From Thermoclostridium stercorarium subsp. stercorarium DSM 8532 (GTDB taxonomy: Bacteria > Bacillota > Clostridia > DSM-8532): DNA of 64,000 nt. The notes below the pieces were generated by a model. That model was not told where the DNA came from and ran no database searches. It saw only the letters and a program-made list of their open reading frames with translations. Both the position numbers and the translations under genes were made by a program. The stretch lies in assembly GCF_000331995.1 (NCBI RefSeq), contig NC_020134.1, positions 967,465 to 1,031,464 on the forward strand. The letters are read 5' to 3'. Shown here in pieces: positions 42,671 to 52,713 of the stretch (position 1 is its first letter; every line of letters begins with the position of its first letter).

Positions 42671-45136
42671 TTGAAAAAAGAAACATTAGAGGTTACGGGG
42701 ATGACATGCGCGGCATGCGCCAAAGCCGTGGAAAGACACGTGAATAAAGTGCCGGGGGTTGTATCGGCCAACGTCAACCTTGCCACCGAAAGGCTTACGG
42801 TGGAATACGACGAAACCGCCGCCGGCATTTCAGATATATATGAAGCTGTGAAAAAGGCGGGATACGGTATCCGGGAAATACAAAAAAAAAGGGAGGTTGT
42901 CATACCCGTAATGGGCATGACGTGCGCCGCCTGTGTAAAAAGTGTGGAGAGAGTCATAAATAAGCTTCCCGGGATACTTGAGGTCAGCGTAAATTTAGCC
43001 ACGGAAAAGGCAAAAGTCGTATATGATCCTTCGCAGACACGGCTTTCAGAGATAAGGCATGCCATTGAAAAGGCGGGTTATAAGCCCCTTGAGGCTGATA
43101 CCGGCGTAAAAACCGATTATGAAAAGGATCTCAGGGAAAAGGAAAGAAAAACATTGCTTACAAAACTGATTGTTTCAGCAGTATTCACCATCCCCCTTTT
43201 CTATATTTCAATGGGGCATATGATAGGGTTGCCTGTGCCCGGATTTCTGGATCCCGACATGCATTCTCTGAACTTCGGTCTGGTTCAGCTTGCTCTTGTG
43301 ATACCTGTAATGATAGCAGGTTACAGGTTCTACACCGTTGGTTTTTCCAGGCTTTTCAGGTTTGAGCCGAATATGGATTCCCTTATTGCGATAGGCACAA
43401 GTGCGGCGTTTGTTTACGGACTGTACGCCGTTTACAGGATAATAAACGGGAATGCCGAATATGCCCATGAACTTTATTTTGAATCAATAGGCGTGATAAT
43501 AACATTGATTATGCTCGGAAAATACCTTGAAGCGGTAACAAAAGGGAAAACTTCCGAGGCAATAAAAAAGCTGATGGGCCTTACGCCCAAGACGGCTACG
43601 GTTGTGATTGACGGTAAGGAGACCGAAATACCGGTGGAAGAAGTTGAAGTGGGAGACATAATTGTCGTTAAACCCGGGGAACGCATACCGGTTGACGGCA
43701 CGGTAATAGAAGGAAGGACATCGGTTGATGAATCCATGCTTACCGGTGAGAGCATACCTGTTGAAAAAACCGAAGGCAGTAAAGTGGTGGGCGCCACCAT
43801 AAACAAAAACGGAACCATTAAATTTAAGGCAGAGCGAGTGGGAAAGGACACCGTTCTTGCGAACATTATAAAACTTGTGGAAGAGGCCCAGGGTTCAAAG
43901 GCCCCGATTGCGAAAACGGCGGATATAATCGCGGGTTATTTTGTACCTGCCGTTATGACTATAGCAGTAATATCGGCGGCTGCATGGCTGACAGCGGGAG
44001 AGTCGGTGACTTTTGCGCTCACAATCCTGGTTTCGGTTCTTGTTATAGCATGTCCGTGCGCCCTTGGGCTTGCAACGCCCACGGCGATAATGGTGGGAAC
44101 GGGGAAGGGCGCGGAATACGGCGTGCTGATTAAAAGCGGTGAAGCTCTTGAGACGGCTCATAGGATTAACATGATAGTGTTTGACAAAACCGGCACAATA
44201 ACCGAAGGCAAACCAACAGTAACCGACATTATTCCGGTTAACAGCATCGGCGAAGAAGAGCTTCTTCTGATTTCGGCCTCTGCCGAAAAGGGCTCGGAAC
44301 ACCCGTTGGGTGAAGCGATTGTTAACAGTGCCGCAGAAAGGAATTTGAGTCTGCTGCCGTCTGAAAAATTTGAGGCCATCCCGGGTGAAGGCATTGAGGC
44401 GACGGTTGGGCAAAGAAAAGTTCTTATCGGAAACAGAAAACTTATGGAGAACAAAAATATACCGGTAACTCTGGGCGAAGAACTTGAAAGGCTTGCGGGA
44501 GAAGGGAAGACACCGATGCTTGTCGCAATCGACGGTAAAGAGGCAGGTATCATAGCCGTTGCCGATGTTATTAAACCAAACAGCCGAAAAGCTATAGAAG
44601 TATTGCACAGAATGGGTATAAAAACCGCCATGATAACGGGGGACAATAAAAGAACCGCAAATGCGATTGCATCGCAGGTGGGAATTGACATGGTTCTTGC
44701 CGAAGTGCTCCCCCAGGATAAGGCAAACGAGGTTTTGAGGCTTCAGAGGGAAGGATTTAAGGTGGCAATGGTGGGGGACGGCATAAACGATGCACCGGCG
44801 CTGGCGCAGGCCGATATCGGGATAGCGATCGGCTCGGGCACCGACGTGGCGATGGAATCGGCTGATATTGTACTTATGAGAAGTGACTTAATGGACGTAC
44901 CCACCGCAATCCAGCTAAGCAGAAAAACGCTGAGAAATATAAAGCAGAATTTGTTCTGGGCTTTTGCCTACAATACCGCCGGAATTCCGATTGCTGCAGG
45001 ACTTCTTCATGTTTTCGGCGGGCCGCTTCTGAATCCGATGATTGCGGCGGCTGCAATGGCGTTCAGCTCGGTTTCGGTTGTATCCAATGCCCTCAGGCTG
45101 AAAAGGTTCAAACCGGCAGGGGAGCATACGGCATAG
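42671..45136 (+). CDS. copA: Copper-exporting P1B-type ATPase CopA
   Basis: The 821-residue pump has two N-terminal heavy-metal-binding domains (GMTCAAC at about residues 10-16 and again near 85), eight membrane helices, the transport motif CPC in [13 protein letters not shown], the phosphorylation site DKTGT and the hinge [10 protein letters not shown]. It exports Cu(I) from the cytoplasm. I chose TTG 42671, 5 nt after GAGGTG; an in-frame ATG at 42611 would add 20 unlikely residues. copZ follows 67 bp downstream. No CsoR or CopY regulator is visible nearby. Confidence 0.95.
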   Translation: MKKETLEVTGMTCAACAKAVERHVNKVPGVVSANVNLATERLTVEYDETAAGISDIYEAVKKAGYGIREIQKKREVVIPVMGMTCAACVKSVERVINKLPGILEVSVNLATEKAKVVYDPSQTRLSEIRHAIEKAGYKPLEADTGVKTDYEKDLREKERKTLLTKLIVSAVFTIPLFYISMGHMIGLPVPGFLDPDMHSLNFGLVQLALVIPVMIAGYRFYTVGFSRLFRFEPNMDSLIAIGTSAAFVYGLYAVYRIINGNAEYAHELYFESIGVIITLIMLGKYLEAVTKGKTSEAIKKLMGLTPKTATVVIDGKETEIPVEEVEVGDIIVVKPGERIPVDGTVIEGRTSVDESMLTGESIPVEKTEGSKVVGATINKNGTIKFKAERVGKDTVLANIIKLVEEAQGSKAPIAKTADIIAGYFVPAVMTIAVISAAAWLTAGESVTFALTILVSVLVIACPCALGLATPTAIMVGTGKGAEYGVLIKSGEALETAHRINMIVFDKTGTITEGKPTVTDIIPVNSIGEEELLLISASAEKGSEHPLGEAIVNSAAERNLSLLPSEKFEAIPGEGIEATVGQRKVLIGNRKLMENKNIPVTLGEELERLAGEGKTPMLVAIDGKEAGIIAVADVIKPNSRKAIEVLHRMGIKTAMITGDNKRTANAIASQVGIDMVLAEVLPQDKANEVLRLQREGFKVAMVGDGINDAPALAQADIGIAIGSGTDVAMESADIVLMRSDLMDVPTAIQLSRKTLRNIKQNLFWAFAYNTAGIPIAAGLLHVFGGPLLNPMIAAAAMAFSSVSVVSNALRLKRFKPAGEHTA

Positions 45137-45203
45137 AAAAATGTTCTGAAATATTTTATACTTTGATAGGTACATACAAACATTTTCAGGAGGTATGAAT
45201 AAA

Positions 45204-45413
45204 ATGAAAAAGAAGGTTTATATCGAAGGAATGTCGTGCAACAACTGCGTAAGACATGTACATGAGGCGCTTATTCAGATTGACGGGGTACAGGATGCGC
45301 AGGTGAGCCTTGAAAAAAAGTGTGCAGAAATAGAACTGACCCATGAGGTTGATGATAAATTGATAAAAAAAGCGGTGGAAGAAGCCGGATATGAAGTGAC
45401 AGGAATTGAATGA
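45204..45413 (+). CDS. copZ: Copper chaperone CopZ-like (heavy-metal-associated domain)
   Basis: This 69-residue single HMA domain has the metal-binding GMSCNNC near the N-terminus and the typical beta-alpha-beta-beta-alpha-beta layout, ending EAGYEVTGIE. It carries Cu(I) to CopA. CAGGAGG lies 10 nt before ATG 45204; ATG 45195 is only 1 nt from it. The spacer of 67 bp after copA has no terminator, which supports co-transcription. Confidence 0.93.
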   Translation: MKKKVYIEGMSCNNCVRHVHEALIQIDGVQDAQVSLEKKCAEIELTHEVDDKLIKKAVEEAGYEVTGIE

Positions 45414-45505
45414 AGCCGTGCGGCCCGGGATTTGAAAACGCAAGATAATTATTTTAACCGGACATAAGGCGTAAGTTCAGGCGGCGTTAACAGCATGACG
45501 GACCA

Positions 45506-45560
45506 AACACCCGAAACATTGCCCGCGGCAGGTTGGAAAGCGGGCGGTTCGGGTGTTTTT
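45506..45560 (+). terminator. Terminator downstream of copZ
   Basis: AACACCCGAA (45506-45515) pairs with TTCGGGTGTT (45548-45557), with an inner GCCCGC/GCGGGC stem and T residues after it. It lies 93 bp after copZ and ends the copper operon. Confidence 0.8.
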
Positions 45561-45679
45561 GGCAACAGGGGATAACACGCCGTAAAACCGCCAGGATTAA
45601 ATTTGCCTGTTTATTATTCGGCTTTATTGTGCTAAAATTAAAGGCATGTTATTCAGCAGAAGGCATCAGGGGGTACAAA

Positions 45680-46600
45680 ATGAATTTTGATATTGTTTTT
45701 GACCAGGTTTTAATTCTGCTCATTATTATGGTTGCAGGTGTCATTGCGGGCAAGGCGGGCATTATAGCGGACGGCGCATCAAAGAAGTTTTCCGAGCTTT
45801 TACTGTATGTGACAAGTCCAATGCTTGTGCTTGGTTCATTTTTCTTTGAATATTCGGCTGAAAAATTCATTAACGGCTTAATGGTGTTTCTAATTGCGAC
45901 GGTTTTTTATTTTTTCAGCATTTTTCTGTCAAGCATACTGTTCAAGGGTTTTGATGAGAAAATCAAGCCGATAATGCGCTTTTCGTCGGTATTTTCCAAT
46001 GCGGGTTTCATAGGGCTTCCGATGATGAAGGCGTTATACGGGCAGGACGGAGTGTTTTTAGGTTCTTTTTACATCGTGGCTTTTAACCTTTTTGTCTGGA
46101 CTTTTGGCTATACCATGTACGGAGAAGCCAAAAAAGGCGACGGTATTAAGAGCCTGATGAAAAAGGCGCTTCTTAATCCGTCGGTTATTGCCGTTTATGT
46201 AGGCGTTATCATTTTTGTTTTACGCATACCGGTACCAGAGTCGGTTAAAAGCGCGGTGAATTACATAGGCGATATGACCATGCCTTTGTCAATGCTTATC
46301 ATCGGCGCACTCATCAGTACCGCGAAAATAAAGGAGCTGGTAAATGACGCCAGGGTATATTATGTGTCGGCGGTAAGGTTAATTTTGATGCCGTTGCTTG
46401 CATACGGAATTTTATATTTACTCGGGGTTCCGGAACAAATAGTTTCAATTATTGTTACCGCTCTTGCAATGCCGGTGGCTGCGACCACTACGATCTTTGC
46501 CGACCTGTTTGACAAGGATGCGGTGTTTGCATCCAAGGCGGTGATGGTTTCAACAATACTGTCTGTCATTACCGCTCCGGTGATTGTGGCTCTGTTGTAG
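45680..46600 (+). CDS. AEC-family (auxin efflux carrier-like) transporter
   Basis: The 306-residue membrane protein has about ten helices in two five-helix repeats, typical of the AEC/BASS-like fold. It shows SNAGFIGLPMM in the first repeat and MPVAATTTIFA in the second. Bacterial members move malate or other small organic acids; the substrate is not readable. ATG 45680 follows CAGGGGG by 7 nt; the frame upstream to 45533 runs through the terminator and is not coding. Its 3' end overlaps the convergent ECF gene by 32 bp. Confidence 0.88.
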   Translation: MNFDIVFDQVLILLIIMVAGVIAGKAGIIADGASKKFSELLLYVTSPMLVLGSFFFEYSAEKFINGLMVFLIATVFYFFSIFLSSILFKGFDEKIKPIMRFSSVFSNAGFIGLPMMKALYGQDGVFLGSFYIVAFNLFVWTFGYTMYGEAKKGDGIKSLMKKALLNPSVIAVYVGVIIFVLRIPVPESVKSAVNYIGDMTMPLSMLIIGALISTAKIKELVNDARVYYVSAVRLILMPLLAYGILYLLGVPEQIVSIIVTALAMPVAATTTIFADLFDKDAVFASKAVMVSTILSVITAPVIVALL

Positions 46601-47375
46601 AATCAGACCTGTCTTTATCACCGAAATAGAACGCTTTTGCTTTTAAAAGCGCAGGGGCAATTGCAACGGTTATAACAATCCCGATTAACAGCTGAATTAA
46701 ATTCATCGGAACGCTGAAGACCGGAGAGATGGGATTACCGTAGAGGATAAAATCGGCAATATAATATCCTATCACCATTACCGCTCCCGAACTCAGCATT
46801 CCAAGAATAACGCCGACGCCGATTCCTTCTATGTTCTTTTTTCTTACCATATACAGTATAATGGCGAACATTATGATTATAACTGCCGCAATCGCCGCCG
46901 TTAATTTCCACTGTGTATCCGAAGCTGCGTTAATAACGTTTTCAGGAGTATCTTCAAGAGCGGAAGCCAGGCTGTCCACCGAATAAACCACGGCCCTGGC
47001 AAGGGCGTTTTTTATAACGACAAAGAAAGCAACCCATACGGTAACGGTTGTTGCCGCTGAAATTACAATCTCTTTCCTGTTTCTGTGCCTTAGCACCAGT
47101 CCCATAACCAATGCCATTGATGATTTGATAATAAGTGTGGGTATTGCCCATTGGGCGTACTGGGAAAGAACATCGGAAAGCATTGAACCCACCCCCGATG
47201 CAAATGCCCCGTAAAACGGTCCCAGTATAAGGGTTGAAAGGAATATAAACCCGTCGCCGAGATGAATATAACCATTGACCGTGGGAATTTTTATGATGCT
47301 GGTGAACAAATACACAAGAGCCGTCATCAATCCTGTCAGGATAATTTTTCTCAGATTGCCGTTGTTCCCGTTCAT
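46569..47375 (-). CDS. ECF transporter substrate-binding (S) component
   Basis: This 268-residue membrane protein is of the ECF-type S-component family (PF07155-like). It has six or more helices, an N-terminal RKIILTGLMTALVYLF with the Ala-rich T-component contact, and the signature IHLGDGFIFLSTLILGP. An insert of about 60 soluble residues lies in the middle. It binds a vitamin or precursor and uses shared EcfAT energising subunits, absent here. Start ATG 47375 is 9 nt after AAGGAG. It is divergent from a MocR-type regulator, which suggests pyridoxine or a related B6 vitamer as substrate; that is inference. It overlaps the AEC gene convergently by 32 bp. Confidence 0.82.
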   Translation of the reverse strand: MNGNNGNLRKIILTGLMTALVYLFTSIIKIPTVNGYIHLGDGFIFLSTLILGPFYGAFASGVGSMLSDVLSQYAQWAIPTLIIKSSMALVMGLVLRHRNRKEIVISAATTVTVWVAFFVVIKNALARAVVYSVDSLASALEDTPENVINAASDTQWKLTAAIAAVIIIMFAIILYMVRKKNIEGIGVGVILGMLSSGAVMVIGYYIADFILYGNPISPVFSVPMNLIQLLIGIVITVAIAPALLKAKAFYFGDKDRSDSTTEPQSPER

Positions 47376-47447
47376 TCGTATCATCTCCTTCATTTTGTAA
47401 TTTCAGTATATTGCCGTCATTTTTTATTGTGATAGAATATAACATAT

Positions 47448-47498
47448 AACTGACCACTATGAAAGTGACAGTTTTTAAAAAATTAAAGGGGACAGTTT
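47448..47498 (+). promoter_or_regulatory. Three-copy repeat, probable MocR operator in the divergent region
   Basis: Related 10-mers occur three times: GTGGTCAGTT on the minus strand (47448-47457), GTGACAGTTT (47465-47474) and GGGACAGTTT (47489-47498). The last two share GACAGTTT and start 24 bp apart; the third abuts the ATG of the MocR gene. Mixed direct and inverted repeats are typical of MocR/PdxR operators. Confidence 0.6.
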
Positions 47499-48833
47499 AT
47501 GGTTTTTGAATCGGCCTGGTATGAATACAGGGATACAAGCATGCCCAAGTACGTAAAACTTTATTATTGCATCCGCAGAGAAATAGAGAGAGGAAACATG
47601 AAGCCGGGCAGCAAACTGCCTTCGATACGCCAGGTATCAAAGGAACTGGGGTTAAGTTCAACAACTGTTGAAAACGCCTATAACCAGCTTATGGTGGAGG
47701 GATATATATACAGCGTACCCCAGAAGGGCTATTTTGCCGCGAGCCTCGATCCTTCGTTCATTAACGTTGACGGTTTCACCGTTAAAAAAGAAGAACGTCA
47801 TGAGGATATAAGGCTGAAGGATGATTTTCTTGATACCGAAATATTTAATTTCAATGAATGGAGAAAAATTTACAACGTCATAATTCGGGATTTCAGGCCA
47901 AGACTTCTCACTGAAGGAGACCCGAGGGGGGAATTTGAGCTCAGACAGGCTCTGGCCGATTATACATACAAAGCAAGGGGGGTTGTTTGCAGTCCGGATC
48001 AGATAATTATCGGCTCGGGAGTACAGAGTCTGCTGCATGTGTTCTGTGATATTGCCGCAGGAATGGTGAGACCTGAGGTTGCGTTTGAAGAACCCGGGTT
48101 TGTCGATGTCCGTCCTGTGTTCCTGAAAAGGGGCTATAAGCTGCATCCGATAAGCCTTGACAAAGACGGAATAAATATCAGATCGCTGGTTGAATCAAAC
48201 GCGGCGGTGTGTTACACCAGTCCTTCTCACCAGTATCCCACCGGCCTTGTAATGCCGGTTCAGAAAAGAATGGAGCTTATTAAATGGGCCGACGGTTCAG
48301 GCGGGTTTATTCTTGAAGATGATTACGACAGTGAATTAAGGCTTTTCGGAAGACCTGTTCCGTCCCTGTACAGCCTTGACAGCAGCGGACGAGTGGTTTA
48401 CATAGGCTCCTTTTCAACGGTGATTGCGCCTTCATTGCGTATAAGCTACATGATTCTGCCCGATTGTCTGAACGAAAGATACAAAGATATGGCAAAAGGA
48501 TACAGATCAACGGTGTCCACCGCAGAGCAGCTCGTTCTGGCCGAATACATAGTTAAAGGGTTATATGCAAGGCATCTTCGCAGAATGAGAAAAAAGTGTT
48601 CGGAAAAACTGAAACTTTTATACCATGCCGCTGGGGAATTTAAGGGTCTTCTTAAAATTCATCCGTCGGATACGGGCACGTTTGTGCTGGTTGAAACACC
48701 CGGAATGAGAAAAAGCGTTGATATTGAAGCTTTCAGTGAATATTTGACCGGGCTTTGGGACGGATTTTACGTGTTCAATTATGCGGCAGTCAGGCCCGAA
48801 AAATATAAAGAAATTTTAGGCCTTTTAATTTAA
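47499..48833 (+). CDS. MocR-family regulator (GntR helix-turn-helix + aminotransferase-like domain) lacking the PLP lysine
   Basis: The 444-residue fusion has an N-terminal GntR winged helix (about residues 15-80: GSKLPSIRQVSKELGLSSTTVENAYNQL). A fold-type I aminotransferase-like domain follows, with ILEDDYDSELR at the cofactor Asp. In MocR/PdxR proteins the PLP Schiff-base lysine sits in GSFSKxxAP. Here the segment is GSFSTVIAP, with Thr307 encoded by ACG (48417-48419). The protein cannot form the usual internal aldimine, so it may sense a different ligand or bind PLP non-covalently. It is divergent from the ECF S component and probably regulates it and itself. AAAGGGG precedes the ATG by 8 nt. 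Confidence 0.9.
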   Translation: MVFESAWYEYRDTSMPKYVKLYYCIRREIERGNMKPGSKLPSIRQVSKELGLSSTTVENAYNQLMVEGYIYSVPQKGYFAASLDPSFINVDGFTVKKEERHEDIRLKDDFLDTEIFNFNEWRKIYNVIIRDFRPRLLTEGDPRGEFELRQALADYTYKARGVVCSPDQIIIGSGVQSLLHVFCDIAAGMVRPEVAFEEPGFVDVRPVFLKRGYKLHPISLDKDGINIRSLVESNAAVCYTSPSHQYPTGLVMPVQKRMELIKWADGSGGFILEDDYDSELRLFGRPVPSLYSLDSSGRVVYIGSFSTVIAPSLRISYMILPDCLNERYKDMAKGYRSTVSTAEQLVLAEYIVKGLYARHLRRMRKKCSEKLKLLYHAAGEFKGLLKIHPSDTGTFVLVETPGMRKSVDIEAFSEYLTGLWDGFYVFNYAAVRPEKYKEILGLLI

Positions 48834-48867
48834 TTTTTTCATTAAGCGCGGGAATATAAATTTAAAT

Positions 48868-48896
48868 TTGAGAAATGTGATTTTTTCTGGTATAAT
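48868..48896 (+). promoter_or_regulatory. Sigma-A promoter of the KamA-family gene
   Basis: TTGAGA (48868-48873), a 17-bp spacer and consensus TATAAT (48891-48896) give a leader of about 160 nt. I see no terminator hairpin in that leader. Confidence 0.75.
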
Positions 48897-49061
48897 AACC
48901 TTAATCAGTCATTTTCTTTCGGGATGAACGCTTTTATTTCCTGCTGTGTCAAGACTTTAAAATTCACTTCATGATTTAGGGCTTTGTTTTTTCTGTTTTC
49001 ATTCTGCTAAAAAGATAAGTGGCAGTGCAATATTTATTTTCAAGGAAAGCGAGGTTGAGGA

Positions 49062-50291
49062 ATGGAGTATTCAAAAGGGGTAAATGAACGGTTTGAAAGA
49101 CTCAGGAAGGAGATTGCCGACTACGAGAGCATTAAAGGCACTATACTTACGGGTATTGAGGACTACGAAAAAATAGCGTATCAGAAAAAGAAAATTCTTA
49201 AGTACCTGAACGCCACCGAAGAAGACTATAATGACTACCGCTGGCAGATGAAAAACCGTTTTACTTCCTCCAAAGGCCTTTCCGAAATTATTAATCTCCC
49301 CGACAAAGATATCGGATATATAAATGCCGTGGCTTCAAAATACCGTTTTGCGGTATCACCCTACTATCTGTCATTGATAGACCCGGAAAATCCAGCCTGT
49401 CCGATAAAAAAACAGGCCATTCCGTCGGCGGAAGAGCTTAATGACATGGGCGAACTGGATCCGATGGATGAAAAGGGAACGGCGGTTCATGAAATCATAA
49501 CAAGAAGGTATCCCGATCGTTTAATCATTAAAGTTACAAATGTCTGCGGCATGTTCTGCAGGTTCTGTCAAAGGCGGCGACTGATAGGCGAAACCGATAA
49601 AATTGTTCCGAGATCAAAAATACAGACCGCGATTGAATATGTGCGGGAAAACAGGGAGATACGGGATGTGCTGATAACCGGCGGAGATGCTTTCATGGTA
49701 TCCGATGAACTGATAGAGTGGATGCTTAAGGAATTAAGAGCAATACCCCACGTGGAGATAATCCGCTTTGGTTCGAGAACACCTGTAACACTTCCTCAAA
49801 GAATCACGAAGAATCTTGTCGATATTCTTAAAAAGTATCATCCCGTTTTTGTAAATACCCATTTCAACCACCCGAGAGAAATAACCCCTGAAGCCAAAAA
49901 AGCATGTGAGATGCTTGCTGATGCCGGAATTCCGCTGGGAAATCAGATGGTTCTGCTGAACGGGGTTAATAATGATAAGTTTGTTGTAAGAAAACTGAAT
50001 CAGCAGCTTCTTACAATCAGAGTAAAACCATATTATATTTTTCATCCCAAAACCGTTAAAGGCACAAGTCATTTCTGGGTTAAAATAGAGGAAGGGCTGG
50101 AAATCATGGAAAGCCTGCGCGGAAGAACCTCCGGGCTTGCGATTCCCACGTATATTATAAACGGCCCGAAAGGTCTTGGGAAAACACCGATAATGCCGAA
50201 TTACATATTATACCTTGGTAAGGACAAAGCAGCCTTCAGAAACTGGCAGGGGGAATTTTTCGAAGTTGAAAATTACAGTTCCGGCGGCTGA
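49062..50291 (+). CDS. KamA-family radical SAM aminomutase (glutamate 2,3-aminomutase candidate)
   Basis: This 409-residue enzyme has the radical SAM cluster C162-x3-C166-x2-C169, a TGGDAF loop and the C-terminal GKTPIMPNY, as in lysine 2,3-aminomutase. The two aspartates that hold the lysine epsilon-amino group are replaced: GVND is GVNN (N304) and the second position is K330 in YYIFHPKTVKG. The substrate is therefore unlikely to be lysine. Glutamate 2,3-aminomutase, which makes the osmolyte beta-glutamate, is the nearest known alternative. It is monocistronic with a long leader. GAGGTTGAGGA precedes the ATG. Confidence 0.85.
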   Translation: MEYSKGVNERFERLRKEIADYESIKGTILTGIEDYEKIAYQKKKILKYLNATEEDYNDYRWQMKNRFTSSKGLSEIINLPDKDIGYINAVASKYRFAVSPYYLSLIDPENPACPIKKQAIPSAEELNDMGELDPMDEKGTAVHEIITRRYPDRLIIKVTNVCGMFCRFCQRRRLIGETDKIVPRSKIQTAIEYVRENREIRDVLITGGDAFMVSDELIEWMLKELRAIPHVEIIRFGSRTPVTLPQRITKNLVDILKKYHPVFVNTHFNHPREITPEAKKACEMLADAGIPLGNQMVLLNGVNNDKFVVRKLNQQLLTIRVKPYYIFHPKTVKGTSHFWVKIEEGLEIMESLRGRTSGLAIPTYIINGPKGLGKTPIMPNYILYLGKDKAAFRNWQGEFFEVENYSSGG

Positions 50292-50359
50292 ATAAAAAAT
50301 GTTGAGTTTTTACAATTTAGAATATATTATTATGATATATCGGTTTTTTGTTTTATAAG

Positions 50360-50368
50360 TGGTATAAT
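50360..50368 (+). promoter_or_regulatory. Extended -10 promoter of asnS
   Basis: TGGTATAAT (50360-50368) is an extended -10 with no good -35. The leader is only about 30 nt, so no T-box is present. Confidence 0.6.
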
Positions 50369-50403
50369 ATGTAGAAATTAAGCCTTTGACAGGAGATGAA
50401 ACA

Positions 50404-51795
50404 ATGGAGAGAACTGAAATAAGGAAACTGTATGAAGACCCGTCCCGCTACACTGTAAGTGAACAGACGGTTTGCGGCTGGGTTCGCACCATCCGCCTTT
50501 CCAAAACTTTCGGGTTTATTGAATTAAACGACGGTTCATGTCTGCAGAACCTACAGATCGTATTTGATGATCAGCTTCCGAACTTTATGGAAGTCTCAAA
50601 GCTTAACGTGGGAAGTAGTCTTGTGGTAAAAGGCAATCTGGTGCTGACACCACAGGCAAAACAACCTTTTGAGATAAAGGCAACTTCGGTTACGGTTGAA
50701 GGAACGTCAACTCCCGAATACCCGCTGCAGAAGAAAAGGCATTCTTTTGAATTTTTAAGAACAATAGCACACCTGAGACCAAGAACCAACACTTTTTCGG
50801 CGGTGTTCAGGGTGCGTTCGCTGCTGGCGTATGCCATTCACAAGTTTTTCCAGGAAAACGGGTTTGTTTATGTCCACACTCCCATTATCACCAGCAGTGA
50901 CTGTGAGGGTGCGGGCGAAATGTTCAGGGTTACCACCCTCGATCTGGATAACCTGCCAAGGAACAATGACGGAGCGGTGGACTTCTCGGAAGACTTTTTC
51001 GGCAAGTCAACCTATCTGACGGTAAGCGGCCAGCTTTCGGTGGAAACCTACTGCATGGCTTTTTCAAAGGTTTACACCTTCGGACCCACGTTCAGGGCCG
51101 AAAACAGCAATACTGTCCGGCACGCTGCCGAGTTCTGGATGGTTGAGCCTGAGATTGCCTTCGCAGATTTGAAGGACGATATGGAACTGGCCGAAGCCAT
51201 GCTGAAATACGTCATTAACTATGTAATGGAAAACGCTCCGAAAGAAATGGAATTTTTCAATAACTTTATTGACAACGGCCTTATTGAAAGGCTAACTCTT
51301 GTGAAAGATTCACAGTTTGAGCATGTAACCTATACCGACGCCATAAAAATCCTTGAAAAGGCCGATCAGGATTTCCAGTACCCTGTTTACTGGGGATGCG
51401 ATTTGCAGACAGAGCATGAGAGATACCTGACCGAGAAGTATTTTAAGAAACCTGTTTTTGTCACCGATTATCCGAAAGACATTAAGGCATTTTACATGAG
51501 GCTGAACGATGACGGAAAGACGGTTGCAGCAATGGATTTGCTTGTTCCGGGTGTGGGCGAAATCATCGGCGGAAGCCAGCGCGAAGAAAGATATGATTAT
51601 CTTGAGCGAAGGATTAAGGAATTGGGAATGAAAATGGAGGATTACTGGTGGTATCTTGAGCTGAGAAAGTACGGTACCGTTAAACATGCAGGTTTCGGCC
51701 TGGGCTTTGAACGAGCGCTGATGTATATAACGGGAATGCAAAATATCCGGGACGTAATACCGTTCCCAAGAACGGTCAACCATGCCGAGTTTTAA
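50404..51795 (+). CDS. asnS: Asparaginyl-tRNA synthetase
   Basis: This 463-residue class IIb synthetase has an N-terminal OB-fold anticodon domain (about residues 10-105: [23 protein letters not shown]). A class II catalytic core follows, with motif 2 [15 protein letters not shown] and motif 3 [15 protein letters not shown]. It charges tRNA-Asn. The insert with [25 protein letters not shown] is typical of AsnRS. ATG 50404 is 7 nt after AGGAGATGA. dapF starts 17 bp downstream, so asparagine charging and lysine/peptidoglycan precursor synthesis share a transcript. Confidence 0.95.
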   Translation: MERTEIRKLYEDPSRYTVSEQTVCGWVRTIRLSKTFGFIELNDGSCLQNLQIVFDDQLPNFMEVSKLNVGSSLVVKGNLVLTPQAKQPFEIKATSVTVEGTSTPEYPLQKKRHSFEFLRTIAHLRPRTNTFSAVFRVRSLLAYAIHKFFQENGFVYVHTPIITSSDCEGAGEMFRVTTLDLDNLPRNNDGAVDFSEDFFGKSTYLTVSGQLSVETYCMAFSKVYTFGPTFRAENSNTVRHAAEFWMVEPEIAFADLKDDMELAEAMLKYVINYVMENAPKEMEFFNNFIDNGLIERLTLVKDSQFEHVTYTDAIKILEKADQDFQYPVYWGCDLQTEHERYLTEKYFKKPVFVTDYPKDIKAFYMRLNDDGKTVAAMDLLVPGVGEIIGGSQREERYDYLERRIKELGMKMEDYWWYLELRKYGTVKHAGFGLGFERALMYITGMQNIRDVIPFPRTVNHAEF

Positions 51796-51812
51796 TTTAT
51801 GGGAGACTGAAT

Positions 51813-52649
51813 ATGAAGTTTGCGAAAATGCATGGCATTGGAAATGACTATGTATATGTAAACTGTTTTGAGGAAAGGGTTGAAAACCCGTCTGAACTGG
51901 CGAGGTTTGTAAGCAATCGGCATTTCGGAGTAGGCTCTGACGGCCTGGTCTTAATCCTGCCCTCCGAAAAAGCCGATTTCAGAATGCGGATGTTCAATTC
52001 CGACGGTTCAGAGGCCGAAATGTGCGGTAATGCCATCCGTTGTGTTGGTAAATACGTATATGACAACCGGATGACCGACAAAAAAACTGTAACGGTGGAA
52101 ACCCTTGCGGGAATAAAGGTTCTGGAACTTTTCACCGGCAAGGACGGAAAAGTGGAGTCCGTCAAAGTGGATATGGGCGAACCCATGCTTAACCCCCGGG
52201 ACATCCCTGTGGACAGCGGCAAGGAAAAGTTTATAAATGAACCTGTAAAAATCGGTGGCGAAGTATATCACGTTACATGCGTTTCAATGGGAAATCCCCA
52301 TGCGGTGACCTTTGTCGGGAACGTAAAGGATTTTCCGCTTGAAAAAATAGGTCCGCAGATGGAAAACCATTCCCTGTTCCCGAACAGAGTTAATGCTGAG
52401 TTTGTTGAAGTGATAAACAGAAGTTACCTGAGAATGAGGGTTTGGGAACGCGGAGCGGGCGAAACCATGGCATGCGGTACAGGTGCATGCGCCGTGCTTG
52501 TGGCCGCGTATCTCAACGGTATTGCCGACAGAAAGGCAACGGTTGAACTGCTCGGAGGCAATTTAACAATAGAATGGGACGAGAATAATAACCACGTGTA
52601 CAAAACCGGTCCGGCAACCCATGTGTTTACAGGTTTTCTTGATATATAA
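51813..52649 (+). CDS. dapF: Diaminopimelate epimerase
   Basis: The 278-residue PLP-independent epimerase converts LL- to meso-diaminopimelate for lysine and peptidoglycan. The two catalytic cysteines are C71 (EMCGNAIRC) and C221 ([11 protein letters not shown]). The N-terminal MHGIGNDY motif confirms the family. GGGAG lies 9 nt before the ATG. It sits between asnS and dapL. Together with dapL it completes the aminotransferase route to meso-DAP. Confidence 0.96.
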   Translation: MKFAKMHGIGNDYVYVNCFEERVENPSELARFVSNRHFGVGSDGLVLILPSEKADFRMRMFNSDGSEAEMCGNAIRCVGKYVYDNRMTDKKTVTVETLAGIKVLELFTGKDGKVESVKVDMGEPMLNPRDIPVDSGKEKFINEPVKIGGEVYHVTCVSMGNPHAVTFVGNVKDFPLEKIGPQMENHSLFPNRVNAEFVEVINRSYLRMRVWERGAGETMACGTGACAVLVAAYLNGIADRKATVELLGGNLTIEWDENNNHVYKTGPATHVFTGFLDI

Positions 52650-52713
52650 AACCAGATATTTGACTTTAACGCGGCAATATTTTTTGGTTGTTTAAGATTT
52701 GGAGGAAACAGCT

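Noticed and set aside
45533-45679. N-terminal extension of the AEC transporter frame
   Set aside because: It runs through the copZ terminator, while a well-spaced CAGGGGG precedes the ATG at 45680.
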